Shown here piece by piece: positions 1 through 13,939 of a stretch of 64,000 bases of DNA (positions are counted from its first letter, which is position 1; each line of letters begins with the position of its first letter). Below the pieces are notes generated by a model. The model made no database searches, was not told the origin of the DNA, and was given only the letters and a program-made list of their open reading frames with translations. Source of the stretch: Catenaria anguillulae PL171 (taxonomy: Eukaryota; Blastocladiomycota; Blastocladiomycetes; Blastocladiales; Catenariaceae); the NCBI GenBank assembly GCA_002102555.1, contig MCFL01000002.1, forward strand, positions 1,054,001 through 1,118,000, read 5' to 3'. Made by a program: the position numbers and the translations under genes.

Positions 1-2050
1 GACGGAGCTCCGCTGGTCAAGGCAATCATGGGCTTGACTGTGGGTGGACGCATGCCGACACGGGCAGCTGACTTGGCTCGTGGACGTGGCCGTTCTGTGG
101 CCAGTTCTTGGACGAGACGACCAGGTCCAATGACAAACATGGCCTCTGGCTCACGAGAAGGCTCGCTGGAGTCTTGCTGCTGCTGCTGCTGCATCAAGCT
201 CTTGTCACCATTTCTCTCTGCGGTCGCCGTTCGCGCTCGTTGCCGCGACGGAGGTCGACTTGATTTCGCCCGCTTGGGCGATTTCAGGGATGTCCCCGTC
301 GTGTTCCCATTGCCACCTTCGCCAGCCTTGGACCCAAAGATAGGATCTGACGTGGTTTCGTATGTGATAGGGTCGATTGTGTTGGCTGCCTCGTCGCCCG
401 AGATTGTTTCGAGCTGCCCAGGGCTGCTGTCAGTCATTTGTTGGCTCCACTCGAGCTCACCTTCCGGGTGCCCACTGGAGCTGTCGAGGTTGGCTTGCCC
501 TGTCGGCTCAAAGTCCGAGTCAATGTCTGCTGGACGGCTGCCGAGGTCAAGTGGGTCGCCATCTGAATCCCAATTGTAAGCAGGTTGCACATCTTCCTCG
601 TCGGTTTCCTGAATGACATGGTCTTGACCTGTCACGATCACGATTAAAGGCAAGTCAGCAGTCAGTCGGTCAACGCTCATTGATGTGCGAACATATTGGG
701 AAATACCTTGCTGTCCCACGAGGACTGCGGCCGCGAGTGCCCCACCTGCTTCCCTCTGCACCCTCCCATCTACCTGCGTCTTGAGCGGAATCCCAGACAG
801 CACGGTGAAGCTGGAGAGGGAGCTCTCGGACCGCCGCCGAGATCGATCTCCACCACGAAGCGAATGCAGCGAGTTGAGGCTGTGATACACCGCATTTTCG
901 CCACCATCCGATCCTTGCTGACCTCGGCCATCGTCTTCTGCGTCCCCACCGCTCCCATTTGGTTGACCCATGACTCCAAACATTTCTTGCTGTCCATTTC
1001 CCACACAGTCCCCTCTGACACCGCGACCGCCCACTGAAAACCCTTGTCCTGCGGGATTTCTCGCAACAAGCGCCTGCCTCACACCCACAACCTCCTTGAC
1101 TGACCCTCGCTTGCCCAAGATTCCCACCAGCACCTGTCCCACATCCCCACCCTCGCCTCCCTCGCCATCTCTGATAGCCAAATGGCCCAACGACGTGGAC
1201 GATGCGCGCCGCGGCCGATACGCGGCCTTTCCGCGAATCCCGAGCTTTGGCAACTCCTCCTTGACCACCGCATAGTACGCGCCATCATGACCTGCGGTTC
1301 TGCAGGCACGCCGCGCGCAGCCGCATTTGGTGTGGTGGGCTTCCCCCCAGCAGCGCTGTGGCGGCTGCGGCCGCTGCAGCGGGCGTGAGTGGACCGGCCA
1401 TGATGGGCGCCATGGGCGCTTGCTTGACGCGTTTCCCGCCACCGCCAGCCAGTGGGCCCGGCCGCGTCAGCAGGTCCATGGTACTTTGCGAAAAGTTGAC
1501 CATGGTGACGGTCCCTGCGCCGCCTGCCGCGCCAGGTTTGGAGGGAACAACCACCGCCGCGAGCGGTTGTTGCTGGGGTTGCGACGCCTGCTGCTGTTGC
1601 GCGCTCTTCAGAGTGCGGCGCGGGATCCGGCCGCTGATCGCGGCGAACCCTTGAGAACGGGGTCTTTTTGTGCATCGCGGATCACATTTGTGCGTTCAAC
1701 GTAGCGTGCTGGGCGGGCGGGAAGCGGGGCAATGGGTGGGGCGGGGTTTGGTGCGGGGCACGCAGGATGGCGACTTGCGCGGTAGTAGGTACGCGAGGGG
1801 TGCGTGGAGATGTGGGAGGTTGAGGGGAGGCATCATTTGACGAAGCGGACAAAGTGTGTACAAGTTTGTCGGGAGGAGTGGTCGCAAGGTCTGGGTCGCA
1901 TGACGTGGCAATAGCGGCAGCCGTGGAGGCTAGGTCGATGGCAGAGCCACCCACAGAAGGGGAAAAGGAAACGGTTGTGTGGATGGCCTGAGGCGCGGCT
2001 GTGGTGGCAGACATGATGATGGGGTTGGATGGACAGCTCGAAGCATTCAC
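1..2050 (-). CDS. Unrecognised Q/A/S-rich protein, 3' end beyond left edge
   Basis: A minus-strand reading frame stays open from about 1286 down to base 1 and leaves the window, so the C-terminus is missing. Upstream pieces in other frames join it plausibly: a poly-Gln and poly-Ala stretch at 1290-1680 and a Ser/Thr/Pro-rich start whose first ATG is at 2050 (a second at 2014). The passages between 1280 and 1680 change frame about three times, each explained by one missing base at a short homopolymer. One clean intron is visible at 629-706 (GTATTT...GACAG). A likely intron end lies near 1709 after a pyrimidine-rich tract, but its 5' site is unresolved. The protein has QQQQ runs, acidic Asp/Glu patches and basic RRRSES-type patches, as in regulatory or chromatin proteins. 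I do not recognise the family and assign no function. Confidence 0.5.
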
Positions 2051-2695
2051 TGTATTGCTTCACAGTTCCGCGGTTCATTGCGTCATGACGTTTCGTTGAC
2101 TTGGTATCATGCCATGTGTTCAAAGTACGCGGAAGCTAACCAAACGGCATTAACAGAAACAGAAAGCGGCCTGGGTGCCACTCAAGGTACTGTCTCTAAG
2201 TTCTCCTCTCCGAGAACTTGGCGAATTGATTGGACCAAGATGGATGAAGCGGACTCTGATGGATTCTGGGGACACTTGGCCGCCGCTGGCTGACAGTCGA
2301 ACCCGGCTCATACAAGTCCTGAAAATCGGTTGATTGTTGTAATCATTATTGAGCTGTACTGGCTGCCTAATCGGATCCAGGAGCGAGCATTCGTGTCTGT
2401 GCGGCGAAGGTGCGGACAAAAGTTTGGCGCGCGACTCAGCATTAAACATGCAAGGAGCGAGCAACCAATCACACGAATCAAGCGAGAGCTAATGATCGAT
2501 ACGGATTACGAAAAAAAAAAAACTCCAAATGCTATGTACATGAAAAAAAAAGCAGGAAGCGATAAATAGAAACCCACGAGGCCATTGCCAAGAAAGGAGC
2601 GGCGTGAAGAAGAGAAAAACCTAAGGATACACAAGCCAAACACGCCGCCTAAAGCAGACGCATGCCCACGAGCAGCAAAGTAGATGCACATTGTC
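2051..2695. other. Intergenic, no gene seen
   Basis: This stretch lies between the start of the left-edge gene and the end of the MOK gene. It is AT-richer than its neighbours, with A-runs near 2510-2550. No supported coding region or RNA gene is visible. Confidence 0.5.
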
Positions 2696-4860
2696 TCAAA
2701 CACCTGCCCCACCTCCTCCAGCACCTGCCCCACCGCCTCCATGTACATGCCACTTGTCATGCGCAGCCCCTTGCCCCGGTGGATGCCCATGATGTGAATG
2801 CAACTGTTGCTGATGATGGTGTGCCATCAAGTACGAATCCACGCCAGATCCGGCGGCCCCGTCGACTTTTCTCCCGATTCCAGACAAGCCAAATGCGCCT
2901 GGCGCGCCGCGATTGACGCTGGCAATGCCCGTCCCACCAATGCCCAATCCTTGGACGCCATTGGCGCCGGCGGGCACGGGCGCCATCCCGCCGCCCACCG
3001 TCGTGCCGCCGCCGCCACCCCCGATCCGCGGCAACTGTAACCCGACGCCGCCCGTTTTTGCAGCCGCAGGGACCGGAATCCTCGATATCGTGGCATTGGC
3101 GACGCCGCCCGTGATGTTGGGAAACATGGGCGGCTTGCCCACATTGGCCGCAGGTAATGGTGGCGGATGCGTGTTGGACCGGCCATAACTGGAATTGCCC
3201 GCGCCGCCCGTGCTTGACGTCCCTGCGTCTCCTTCTTCCGCCGTAGAAGCAGTCGGTTCAGGTATCCTTCGGTTAACTTGTCGCGCGACGGTGTCGGCCC
3301 GTCCGATGCGGCGGCCGCGGCCGAGGCTGCTGCTGCCGCTGCGGCTACGGTGGCGGCCGGACCCGGCGGGTGTGCGTGGGTCGCATACGCGTGTGGCCAA
3401 TGTACCCTTGGTACCGGTGGTGGTCAATGGGCGCCGCGGCCGCTGCGACGGCCGGTACAGGAGCGTTGGTGCCGTGCACATGAGCGGGGGCGGGAATGGA
3501 CGGGAGTTGCGGGACGTGCGACGATTGAGATACGTCGCAGGTGCAGGAGCGGGCTTGCTTGCCGCGGCTGCGGTAGCGGTAGCGGCCTCGAGCATCATGG
3601 CCGGTGCGGCGTGCCCTTGGTACACGAGCAAGATGGCTGGGGGCAAGTCGGCCAGATCCACGTTTTTGAAGTAATCGTGGACAAGGCATTGGGTTGCAGA
3701 GTACCGCTGGTCGGGAGTGTATTCGAGCAGGTGGAGAGAAGCGACCGGCAGTCGGTGTCGTAAGGTGAGGAGAGGGTGAGTCCGGTGCCTTGCACTTGCG
3801 GAAAACTGAACTTGCCCTCCATTTTTGGACCGAGGATGGCGCGCAATTGAGAGTCGGAGGGCGAGCCGAACACACGGTGGATGCGGTGGAGTTGGTCGAG
3901 TGCGTCTGAGCCGGGAAAGAGCGGTTGTCTGTCGGTACATTCATATGACGTGTGAGACGAAATGACTTGGATGGAGAACAATCAATTGAGATGAAAGTAC
4001 CGTGTGATGGTTTCGTACAATACGCAGCCGGCGCCCCACATGTCCATCTTGAAGTTGTATCTGCCACTTGTGAGCAAAGTTTCCGGCGACCGGTACCAGC
4101 GTGTGGCAATGTACTCGGTGAATGGTCCCTTGGAGTGGATGCCACGACAGGACCCGAGATCGGCGAGCTTGACGGTTGTTGCTTCGCGAATGAGAATGTT
4201 CTGCAAGCGCCAGCAATTGCGAGGTGAGAAACGAGACGAAATGTCGGCCGCAGATGTGCAACAAACAACTGGTGAGTGTACCTCGGGTTTGATATCGCGG
4301 TGAAAGATGCCTGTGCACAAGCCAATCCAAATGGCCGTGTAAGAAGAATGCGAGGGGGGTCGAACGTTAAAGAGAAAATGCCTGTACCCTTGCTGTGAAT
4401 AAACTCGAGCCCCTTGCATATTTGGTAGAACCACGTCTTGACCTTGGCCTCGGTGATGGGAAACGACTTTTTTGAGATGAGGTCGTACAGGTTGCAGTCC
4501 ATGAGTTCGAATGCCAAGTAGAGCGTGCCCGTGCCCGTGTCACTGCGAAAGGGAATGGCAAAGCGAGACAAGAGAGTGAGCTCAGGTGAACGATGGGAGT
4601 CGGGCAAGGGGGAACATGTCCTGATCCATACAAGAGAATGTCTTCGAGCTGGACGAGGTTGGGATGTGGATTCACTCGTCGCAAGGCCTGGATTTCGCGC
4701 AAACACTCGACCTCGTCAATGCTCTTGAACCGTTTCTTGAATCGCTTCATGGCCAGGGTGCGTCCCGTGACGCGGTGCTTCATGCGCAGCACCTGCGAAA
4801 GGTGCCCTCGCCGAGCTTGCCCTGCACGCGGTAGTCGCCTTCCGTGTCATGGGTCGACAT
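2696..4860 (-). CDS. MOK: MOK-type (MAK/ICK/MOK group) protein kinase
   Basis: Ser/Thr kinase related to MOK, a group linked to cilium length and transport. Five exons: 4632-4860, 4388-4542, 4282-4310 (29 nt), 4001-4200 and 2696-3928, with introns of 72-89 nt. Two frame shifts, each of one missing base (at TTTC near 4800 and CTTCTC near 3740), bring the total to 616 codons. Visible features are the glycine loop GEGTF, the lysine in AMKRF, the catalytic HRDIKPE, DLG in place of DFG, and an activation loop with TEY followed by TRWYRSPE. The MOK-like LADLGSCRG and LREIQALRRVNPHPN stretches decide the subfamily. After the kinase domain comes a long Ala/Gly/Pro/His-rich tail of about 300 residues, unlike the shorter tail of animal MOK. 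The gene diverges from prefoldin subunit 2. Confidence 0.88.
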
Positions 4861-6023
4861 GGATGTGGGCAAGGCGGGTCAAGGTGGTTGTGGATGAGAT
4901 CGAGGTCGGGTGCGCGGGAATGGAGGTCGAGGAGCTGCTGGGTGGCCCTTTGCGAGTTGAGAGTCGGAGAGGAGAGAGCAAGGGGAAGCCAAGCCAGAGT
5001 TGTGGAAGAGCAGAGACCGATGTAGATGTTGCGGATATTTGAGCAGACGTCGTCGGGTCGTGTGGGTCAAACGGGAGTGAGTGTGAGACAGCGAGAGAGT
5101 GCCTCGATCAATCCAATCCGAGCCAGTCAGGAGGGAAGCGGGTCGGAAAGGGCTTTGCCTCTATCCGCGTATGATTTTTGAAATTGATTTGGGGACTCGG
5201 GCGCGTTATGTGTTGTGTGTCTTTTGGAAGGACGTTTCGCGTTTGGTTGGATTGGGAGTTGGAATTGTTCGAGAGTCAAGAGCGTCGCCGCAGTCAGTCG
5301 CACCAGGTAGAGATGCGTAAGAGCCGAAGCGGATGTGCAAGCGTGTATATGTATGTATTGGTGTATTACAGAGTCGAAGCAAGAGTCGAAATGGGCCCAA
5401 AGTCGGGTGTTGTCTGCCAAGTGAGGAGGATTTATCCAAGAACGGGGTTGACCTGGCGATTCTAGTACATGGGCATGGGCATGAGCATGCATCGCATGGC
5501 TGGCTCAATCGAATGCACACAGTGGGCGAACATAAGGCACGGTGGCATAGCAATGTTGGAAAGTGGACCCAGGCTCGCTTGATTTCACCGTTGCAACGTC
5601 CAGAAAGTACAGCAGCAGCAGGTGCAAACAATCACACCCCACAGTTGGCTTGACCCACCGATGAAACGAAGCGATCGGATCCCATTGCTCGCTTCAACCA
5701 GTTCTTGCATCTGGCCCTGTTGCTTCAAGTGTATCCATTGTGTTTGCGTGTGGGGTTCATTTTCGCATTTTTTTTGACCCTTTTCGGTCAGCTCGACTTG
5801 TTTTCTGTTTTTCGACACAGTCCAAGAAGTGTGGGAGACATCCAGTGTTCGCGTCCATAGTCGGATCGGAGGCTCGAACTACCTCCACTATTTGCCAACT
5901 GTTGGCTGTGTACGCAAGTATTCTCTTGTCAGTGAATAAAGCAATCCATGAATACTCCCCGCACTGTATCAGAAACGGCAACTCTGTGCAATTGCTACCT
6001 CATTTACTCAGTCCAAACAGACC
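4861..6023. promoter_or_regulatory. Divergent intergenic region, MOK / prefoldin
   Basis: About 1.16 kb between two divergent starts, so it should hold both promoters and 5' leaders. I see no conserved ORF, no RNA gene and no clear motif cluster. Confidence 0.4.
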
Positions 6024-6770
6024 ATGTCCGCCTCCAAAACCGCAGCTGGCTCCTCCTCCTCGGCCGCCGAGCCTCGCCCTTCTGATCAAGAGATTGCGAC
6101 CCGATTCCAGTCCATGCGCCAAGAACTTCAGGCCTTGGTATCCAAGCTTTCGGAACTCGAATCGGATCGTGAAGAGCATTTGTATGTGTGATTGAACATC
6201 GAGGCTCACGCCGCTTCACCGAGGTGGAGCTAACCACAACCTCCAAACTCGTACTCGTGTTTGTCGGCATGTGCAGGCAAGTCATCGATACCATGAAGCC
6301 TCTGGACGGCGATCGCAAGGCATTCCGACTGGTTGGCGGCGTGCTCATGGAGCGCACAGTCAAGGAAGTGTTGCCCGCGCTCGAGCAAAACCTGGAAGGC
6401 GTACGTCCATGACTGTCTCTCAGTTGCACTTGCTTGCGTGGCAAGTCCCATCAGGCTGACCCATTCACTTAACAAACTTGTATCAAACCTCCTAATGTTG
6501 ACCGACTTCCGCCGACTCGCACCACTTGCGCTTCCCTTTCGACAATCTCTCTCCTCCTACCAACACAACACAACGCAACGCGGCCCCGAAACGACGCCCA
6601 CCCACATTCGAACGCACCATTTCACACGCACACCTGCCGCCTTCGCAAACGCACCAACAGATTAACGAGGTCATGAAGCAAATTGCGCTCCAGTACAAAA
6701 GAAGGAAGACGAGCTCAAGGCGTACCAGCAAAAGTACGACATTCGCATTGTGCAAAACGACCGCGCATGA
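6024..6770 (+). CDS. PFDN2: Prefoldin subunit 2
   Basis: Beta-type subunit of the cytosolic prefoldin hexamer, which hands nascent actin and tubulin to the CCT chaperonin. Three exons: 6024-6181, 6277-6400 and 6661-6770. Family marks in order are the N-terminal helix DQEIATRFQSMRQELQ, the KLSELESDREEH helix, the hairpin segment RKAFRLVGGVLMERTV, and the C-terminal helix INEVMKQIALQY. In exon 3 the frame slips at an A-run after QYK. One extra A restores KEDELKAYQQKYDIRIV and a stop at 6768-6770, giving 130 residues, the usual size. The short Ser/Ala-rich lead before the first helix is typical of fungal forms. Confidence 0.93.
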
Positions 6771-7569
6771 GGATGCGGTTGGCTGGGTCCGACCATTCAG
6801 CTGGCTTGTGTGTGATTTGATGTTTGGATTTGTTCACATGATGGCAAGTTTTGATTTTTTTTTTTTCTGTTCCTGATACACCCACCGTCGAACCTTGGTT
6901 TCGGTTTTCTTGGTGCGACTTGGCATCATCGCCTCGTCCCGCACACTCGATCGATCTTGGCATGTCTTTGCCCGCGACGGGCGCAAAGGCGCTTCCGAGA
7001 CTGAGCGAGTTCGCGAGGTCTGCAGGTGCTCGGCATCAATGTGTGCCGTGTTTCTCCAGGGGCACGGCTTGACCACGAAATCGAACACCGCCCGGTCTGG
7101 CTCTTGTCGTGAGTCGTCCGAACACGGACTTTTGGTTGTTGATTGGCCTGACAGAGTTCCCTTTTACAACAGCAGGCATCCCCGTCTCATATCTAAATTT
7201 CTCCTATACCATATTCAAAACTCACAGGGAGGACCGCGATCGGCCGGCACCAAATCACAACGGTCATGAACGGCTGTATAGAAGCCAGGCTTACACAATC
7301 TCACGAGACAAGGGTGATCAAGGGCTCTGCCAAGAGAGCGACAATGGTGGATGTATATACATGAGCATACAAGCACGAGAAGGGGTTGCCGAGAAAGGCG
7401 AAGATTTGTGGCTTTGAAAAAAGCCGATGGGAAACGAGAAAACAATCAAAAGAGGGTGGTGCTCAAGAGCGGGAATGTGAGGGGGGATTTTTTTTAAACG
7501 ACAAGATGTTGGGCTCGGCTCACAATGACACCCAACCAAAAACGAGGACGACGACGACGGGGAACAAGC
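6771..7569. other. Intergenic between convergent prefoldin and H4 genes
   Basis: It carries the 3' flanks of both genes. T- and A-runs occur near 6855 and 7490. No gene is supported; short ORFs here have no family resemblance. Confidence 0.4.
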
Positions 7570-9153
<1,584 letters not shown>

Positions 9154-9622
9154 GTGCTTGTCGTCGTTTCCCTCTGTATAAATTCCCGCCGAAACCACCC
9201 AAGCTCGTTCTCCCCGGTCTGCCCCCCTTCCCCCTCTTTGTTTCCGTGCTCGCCATCACGTCATGTGTGCTCTTGAGCCATTGACCGTGGTGGTGTAGTC
9301 ATATCTTTGTGTTTTTTGTCATTTTACAGTTTCCCCCGGCTTTTATCAAAGCCACAAATCATCGGTGCTTGTGTACATGCCAATAAATGTGCCTCCTTTT
9401 CTTTGGGCGCCTCCTTCACCGGGAGGTTGTCCTCCCCCAAGCTGTATGAGTCTGCTGTCACCTCTGCCATTCCTTTCCACCATTCTGTTGTGAACGTCTC
9501 GAGGGTTGTCAGAAACATGCAGTCTTTTCGGCCGCCGCCGCCGGTCTTCTAAACATTGTTTGATCCGCCAATGATGAGTTGATGGCGGTGCCGAATTGTG
9601 AAGTTGACGCTGCCTTCAATGA
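9154..9622. other. Intergenic, H3 3' flank and CIAO1 promoter
   Basis: No gene is supported. The stretch holds the H3 3' untranslated region and the upstream region of the WD40 gene. Confidence 0.4.
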
Positions 9623-10982
9623 ATGAATGACACTGAGCACTGCGACCTCGACAAACCCCAAGACACCATGACTCCGCCTCCCGCCAACGCCGACGTCGAC
9701 ATGTCGGACCACCACCTCCAACCGACGACGACGACAATGTCCACCCTGCCGGCCCAACCTCAGAGCACTGGCTCTTCGCCCATCCCATCCCTTGTCCCGC
9801 GCCTTCATTTCACTCCCCTCGCCACGCTGTCCGGTCATTCAGACCGCGCCTGGTCTCTTTCGTGGCATCCGTCGGGCACACTGCTCGCCTCGTCCTCATC
9901 CGACAAATCTGTGCGCATCTGGGGCCCCAACCCATCGGCCTCAGGCCCGGGCTCGGCCGCCCCCGGGTGGACGTGCAAGGCAACGCTTGATTCGGGCCAC
10001 AAGCGCACCGTGCGCAGCGTTGCCTTTTCGCCGCGCGGCGCCGTGCTCGCCACAGCATCGTTTGATGCCACCATTGGTATTTGGGATCGTGATCCCATGG
10101 CCGAGGGCACGGGCGCTTTGGAGTACGAGTATGCGGCCACGCTCGAGGGTCACGAGAGCGAGGCAAAGGCCGTGGCGTGGAGTTCGGATGGGGCACTGTT
10201 GGCCACATGTGCAAGGGACAAGTCGGTTTGGATTTGGGAGGGTACGTACTTGCACGTTCACTTGGTGGTTGACGAGACTGACTTGGCCTGACCTTTTTTC
10301 TTGTCGTTCAGTGCTCGACGACAATGACTTTGAGTGCTTGTCGGTGTTGCAAGAACACACCCAGGATGTGAAGATGGTCAAGTGGCATCCGTCGTCGGAA
10401 CTGCTCATTTCGTGCTCGTACGACGACACGATTCGCGTGTGGCGTGACGACTCTGACGACTGGTACTGCTCGGCCGTTGTCAAGGGACATGCGTCGACCG
10501 TGTGGGCGGTGGATTTCGATCCGTCGGGCAGATTCATTGGTGTGTCCATTTCACTTGCTTCTCACTCATGTTCGCCGTTGCCCAAGTTGCTGACCGATGC
10601 TTGCCTGTCAATTGCAACTAAAGCTTCCGTCTCGGACGACCTCTCGCTTCGCATCTGGCACCTCGCCTCGCCCGACTCGGTGACCCCACTGGCGCAAATT
10701 CCCAACGCACACGACCGTGCCATTTACTGCGTGTCGTGGTGCCCGCACCGAAACTGGATTGCAACCGCCGCGGGCGACAACACGGTCAAGGTGTGGGCGT
10801 TTACCGAAGAGGCGGGTGGAAAGGTTGAGTGGGTGGCCACGTTGGAGCAGCCGCATGGGGTCATGGATGTGAATTGTGTCGCCTGGAATCCAAAGGGAGC
10901 AGCAGGTGAGGGTGGCGAAGGGGTGTTGGCGACTTGCGGAGATGATGGCGAGGTGCGGTTGTGGAAGGTGCAAGACATGTGA
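9623..10982 (+). CDS. CIAO1: Cytosolic Fe-S assembly WD40 protein CIAO1/Cia1
   Basis: Seven-bladed WD40 protein of the CIA targeting complex that delivers Fe-S clusters to nuclear and cytosolic apoproteins. Exons 9623-10241, 10312-10539 and 10624-10982 join to 401 residues with no frame problem. Blades are easily seen: [110 protein letters not shown] and a final GEVRLWKV. The order and the start blade (LSGHSDRAW) match CIAO1 rather than other WD40 families. The first ATG is used; the roughly 45-residue lead before blade 1 is low complexity, so an internal Met (9668 or 9701) is possible. Confidence 0.92.
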
Positions 10983-11142
10983 GGTGTTGTTCCGTGTGAT
11001 GTACGAGTAGTAATTAGGGTAGATTTGTTTATGACCCATGTACATACACGAGCAAGCTCGCTGTACTTGAGATAAACATGACACAAACTGGGGACTGGTA
11101 TTCTGGAGGCTCTCCGTCGCAATCTGCACGACTTTTGCTTCT

Positions 11143-13939
11143 TTACATGTCAAACCCGCTCAATCTGAGCTTGGCCAGCAGCTCCAACGGATCCCGCCCC
11201 GACGACATGGCCATTTCCTTCAACGCCTCCTGCCACCCAAGTTCAGCCTGCTGCCTGAATCTCTCCTGCGTCCCCGTGTTGCTCTTAATAGCCCTGACCG
11301 CCTGCTTGCGCCCATCCACGAACGCATCCTTGACGAGCTCGTCTGCGGGCGACAAGGGGGTCAATATGGCACGATGCAAGTACTTGCGCGCCGTTGCTGA
11401 CACGCTCTTGATCTTGCCCACGAGCAGGCGGAACGGCAGCTCGTTGCTGTAGCCACACTGTAACTTTGCCAGCTCAAGCAGCTCGACCATGGCGTCAATC
11501 TCCTTGCCTTGCACAATCACCGAAGGTGCGTTTTCTCGCATCACGACTTGCATCACATCGCGCATAGCAGTCAAGTACGCGGCACGCTCTTGTTCCGAAA
11601 AGGTTGGCGGCAGCACACTCACCGTGACATCCAGTGCAAGCGTCCAGGTCTTTGCCGACCGCGTCGGCGGATGATAGTGCATGCCGTTGACGAGCACAAT
11701 GCCAAGCAACCCTTGCCCGCCGCCATTCGGCATCTCGCGCGCAATCGTTATCGCGCGGTGCCCGCGAGCCGTGTGCATGAGCATGAGCTGCAGCGACTCC
11801 TTGAGGTCAAATGCCGTGCCGCGCGCGGCACCGAGTGTCGAAGAGTCCACCAGGTTCATTTTGCACTTGCGCTCGTCCTCGGTAAACACAAAGCCCATCT
11901 TGTCGCCAACCTCCTCGGGCGTCATGGACGCAAGCGGCAGTTTCGGCAGACCGAGCAGGCATTGGTGGAAGGGCAACCCGAAAAGGCCGGCTTTGGGATG
12001 GAAGGCGTGCAGCTTTTTAGTCAGGACCAGTTCGACCGTGAGCAATTTGCGCGAAAGCTTTGCGGTTTTGAGCCACACGTGACATGGCATCCAAAAGGTG
12101 TGCAGGTGGTTGTTGACGGAAATGAGAGCGGCGCCGCGACCAGCGGCCACTTGAGAGAAGGTGGGCAGAGCGACCTTGAAGTCGGGGCCGTATGCGCTCA
12201 CATCGACAATGGCCGACATGGTTGCACCGGAATCAACGAGCGTGACAATCGTTGCCTTGCCCTGGGATTTCGCGGCTTGGCGGCTTGCAATCGCCCTCGC
12301 TGTTGACTCGGCTATCCCGCGCGTGACAGTCAACCACGGCGATTCTTCCATCGGCACCTTGCGCACCTCGAGCTCGTCCAGCGTCCACACCTTGCTGCCC
12401 ATTGGGGCGTAGTAACCTTTATTCTCACGAATCACATGCGGCCGCTGCAAACTCACGGTGATCCGCTTGGGGTCGCACGCCGCCAAGTGTCCCGGTAGAT
12501 AGAATGCAATGGCAATCGACTTGAGCTGGTGATTGAGGTCGAGGACATGCACTGATTCGGTAAAGCACTCGGTCCCGGCATACTTGGCGGACACGACCAA
12601 GTTGGGTGTTGGGAACGCGTCAAAGTCGAGAGGACAGTTTACTTGCACATAAAGTGCAAAGTCGGGCGGCGGTACGGCGAGATGGGTGCACAGGCCGGCG
12701 AGTTGCGCGTAGGTAAGCACGTCAGAGGCGGTTCCCTCTAGCGCATTGAGGTCCACGAGCTTGTTCCAGAACGTTTCGGGGACCTGGTACTGCGGCGAGC
12801 CAGCGTTGTTACTTGTCCATGAGATTCGATTGGTCGCTAGGGCGGTTGCAAGCAGTTTACCAATGAGTGCCCCGCTCGTCATGGGGCCGCCTGATAGGCA
12901 CATACACGACAGGCTGTGAGATTACCACTGGGAACCGGGGACAACCAACGGTAAAAAGGTACGTACCAGCACGGATCGACTTTGTCTTGTACGTTCCACA
13001 ATACTCGCCTGCCATCTTGACAAGAGCGTCCATCAATCCCGGACTCTTTTCCATATCCACGGGTACCGTCGGAATCGGGCACGCAAGCCAGGTAAACCGG
13101 TGATGTCCGCGCTTCTGTAGTTTGGCCACATGCACCGTTGACCATGTGAACGGTTGCACCACAGTGCCCCAGCTCGTTGCGCCCTCGGTATGCTCCAACA
13201 GCTGCAGCCCGAGCAAGATCGGGAGCTCGGCCATATCCAAACTCAGCATCTCACGAATGTACTCTTGGCGCGTGTCGCACGAGTTGCCGAGAAGAAAGCT
13301 CGTCGTGACAATGTGCGGCGTGTGCGGGAGGGACGGTGAAATGAGTTTCAGGAGCGGGGAGGCGTGCACGAGGAGGTTGAACAGGCCGCAGTGGTCGGCA
13401 AGGTTGGATGTGTCAATCAGGTCAAACCGGGTTGACGGGTCGGTGGCCAGAGTTTCCATGTAAGAAAGACAATGGTCGACGTTGAGGACGAGTTGCACGT
13501 GAATCGGACGGGTCGTGGCCGTAGCAGAAGCCGTCATGACAGTTGTGGAAGGCGAGGCAACGGGTTTTGTCTTGCCTTTGCCCTTGTTTGCCTTGGACGA
13601 CTTGCTGGGCGCAGAGGGTGATGATGCCGACGCCGGCGGCAAACCAAATTGCCCGGTAGCCAACGAATGCACGCACTCGATCCAGTTGCCCACATTGGCG
13701 AGCATGTCACGCTCGAGCTGGACGGGCCGCCGCAAACCAAACAAGTGACCCTCCATCGGCAAAGTCCCGTAATGCACCGCGAAAACGCATGATCCGTCCG
13801 CCCTCGTCAACAACATGGACGGGTTTGCCGCTAACTGATCCAAAGGCGCCGAGTTGAACCATCTGCCATGCTGAATCAGTTGCTCAGCCTCGGCGTTGAC
13901 CTTGGCGACTTGCGCGCGGTTCGATTCGCCCATGGTCAT
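11143..13939 (-). CDS. DUF4470-family accessory protein, copy A (lacks the DUF4470 part)
   Basis: First member of a local gene family. Exons 12967-13939 and 11143-12890 (76-nt intron) give 906 residues. It aligns with copies B and C from the segment before QHGRWFNS onward, including the ADHCGLFNLLVHASPLLK block and the C-terminal half beginning GGPMTSGALIGKLL. It lacks the roughly 290 N-terminal residues that carry the DUF4470-like domain. A 37-codon ORF beginning at 14049 ends by overlapping the ATG used here, so a lost or recombined 5' end is likely. The C-terminus ends SGFDM, comparable to GEFDL and GAFDL in the others. Function is unknown; it may be an expressed truncated paralogue or a 5'-deleted copy. 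Confidence 0.75.

Noticed and set aside
1079-1675. Minus-strand 198-codon ORF as a separate gene
   Set aside because: Arg/Ala-rich out-of-frame reading of the left-edge gene; only a short piece near 1290-1340 belongs to the real frame after a base loss.
2913-3763. Plus-strand ORFs opposite the MOK tail
   Set aside because: Low-complexity shadows of the Ala/Gly/Pro-rich C-terminus of the kinase.
6661-6770. Programmed frameshifting in prefoldin and other genes
   Set aside because: Shifts occur at varied homopolymers in about ten unrelated genes without a common slippery motif; consensus error explains them more simply.
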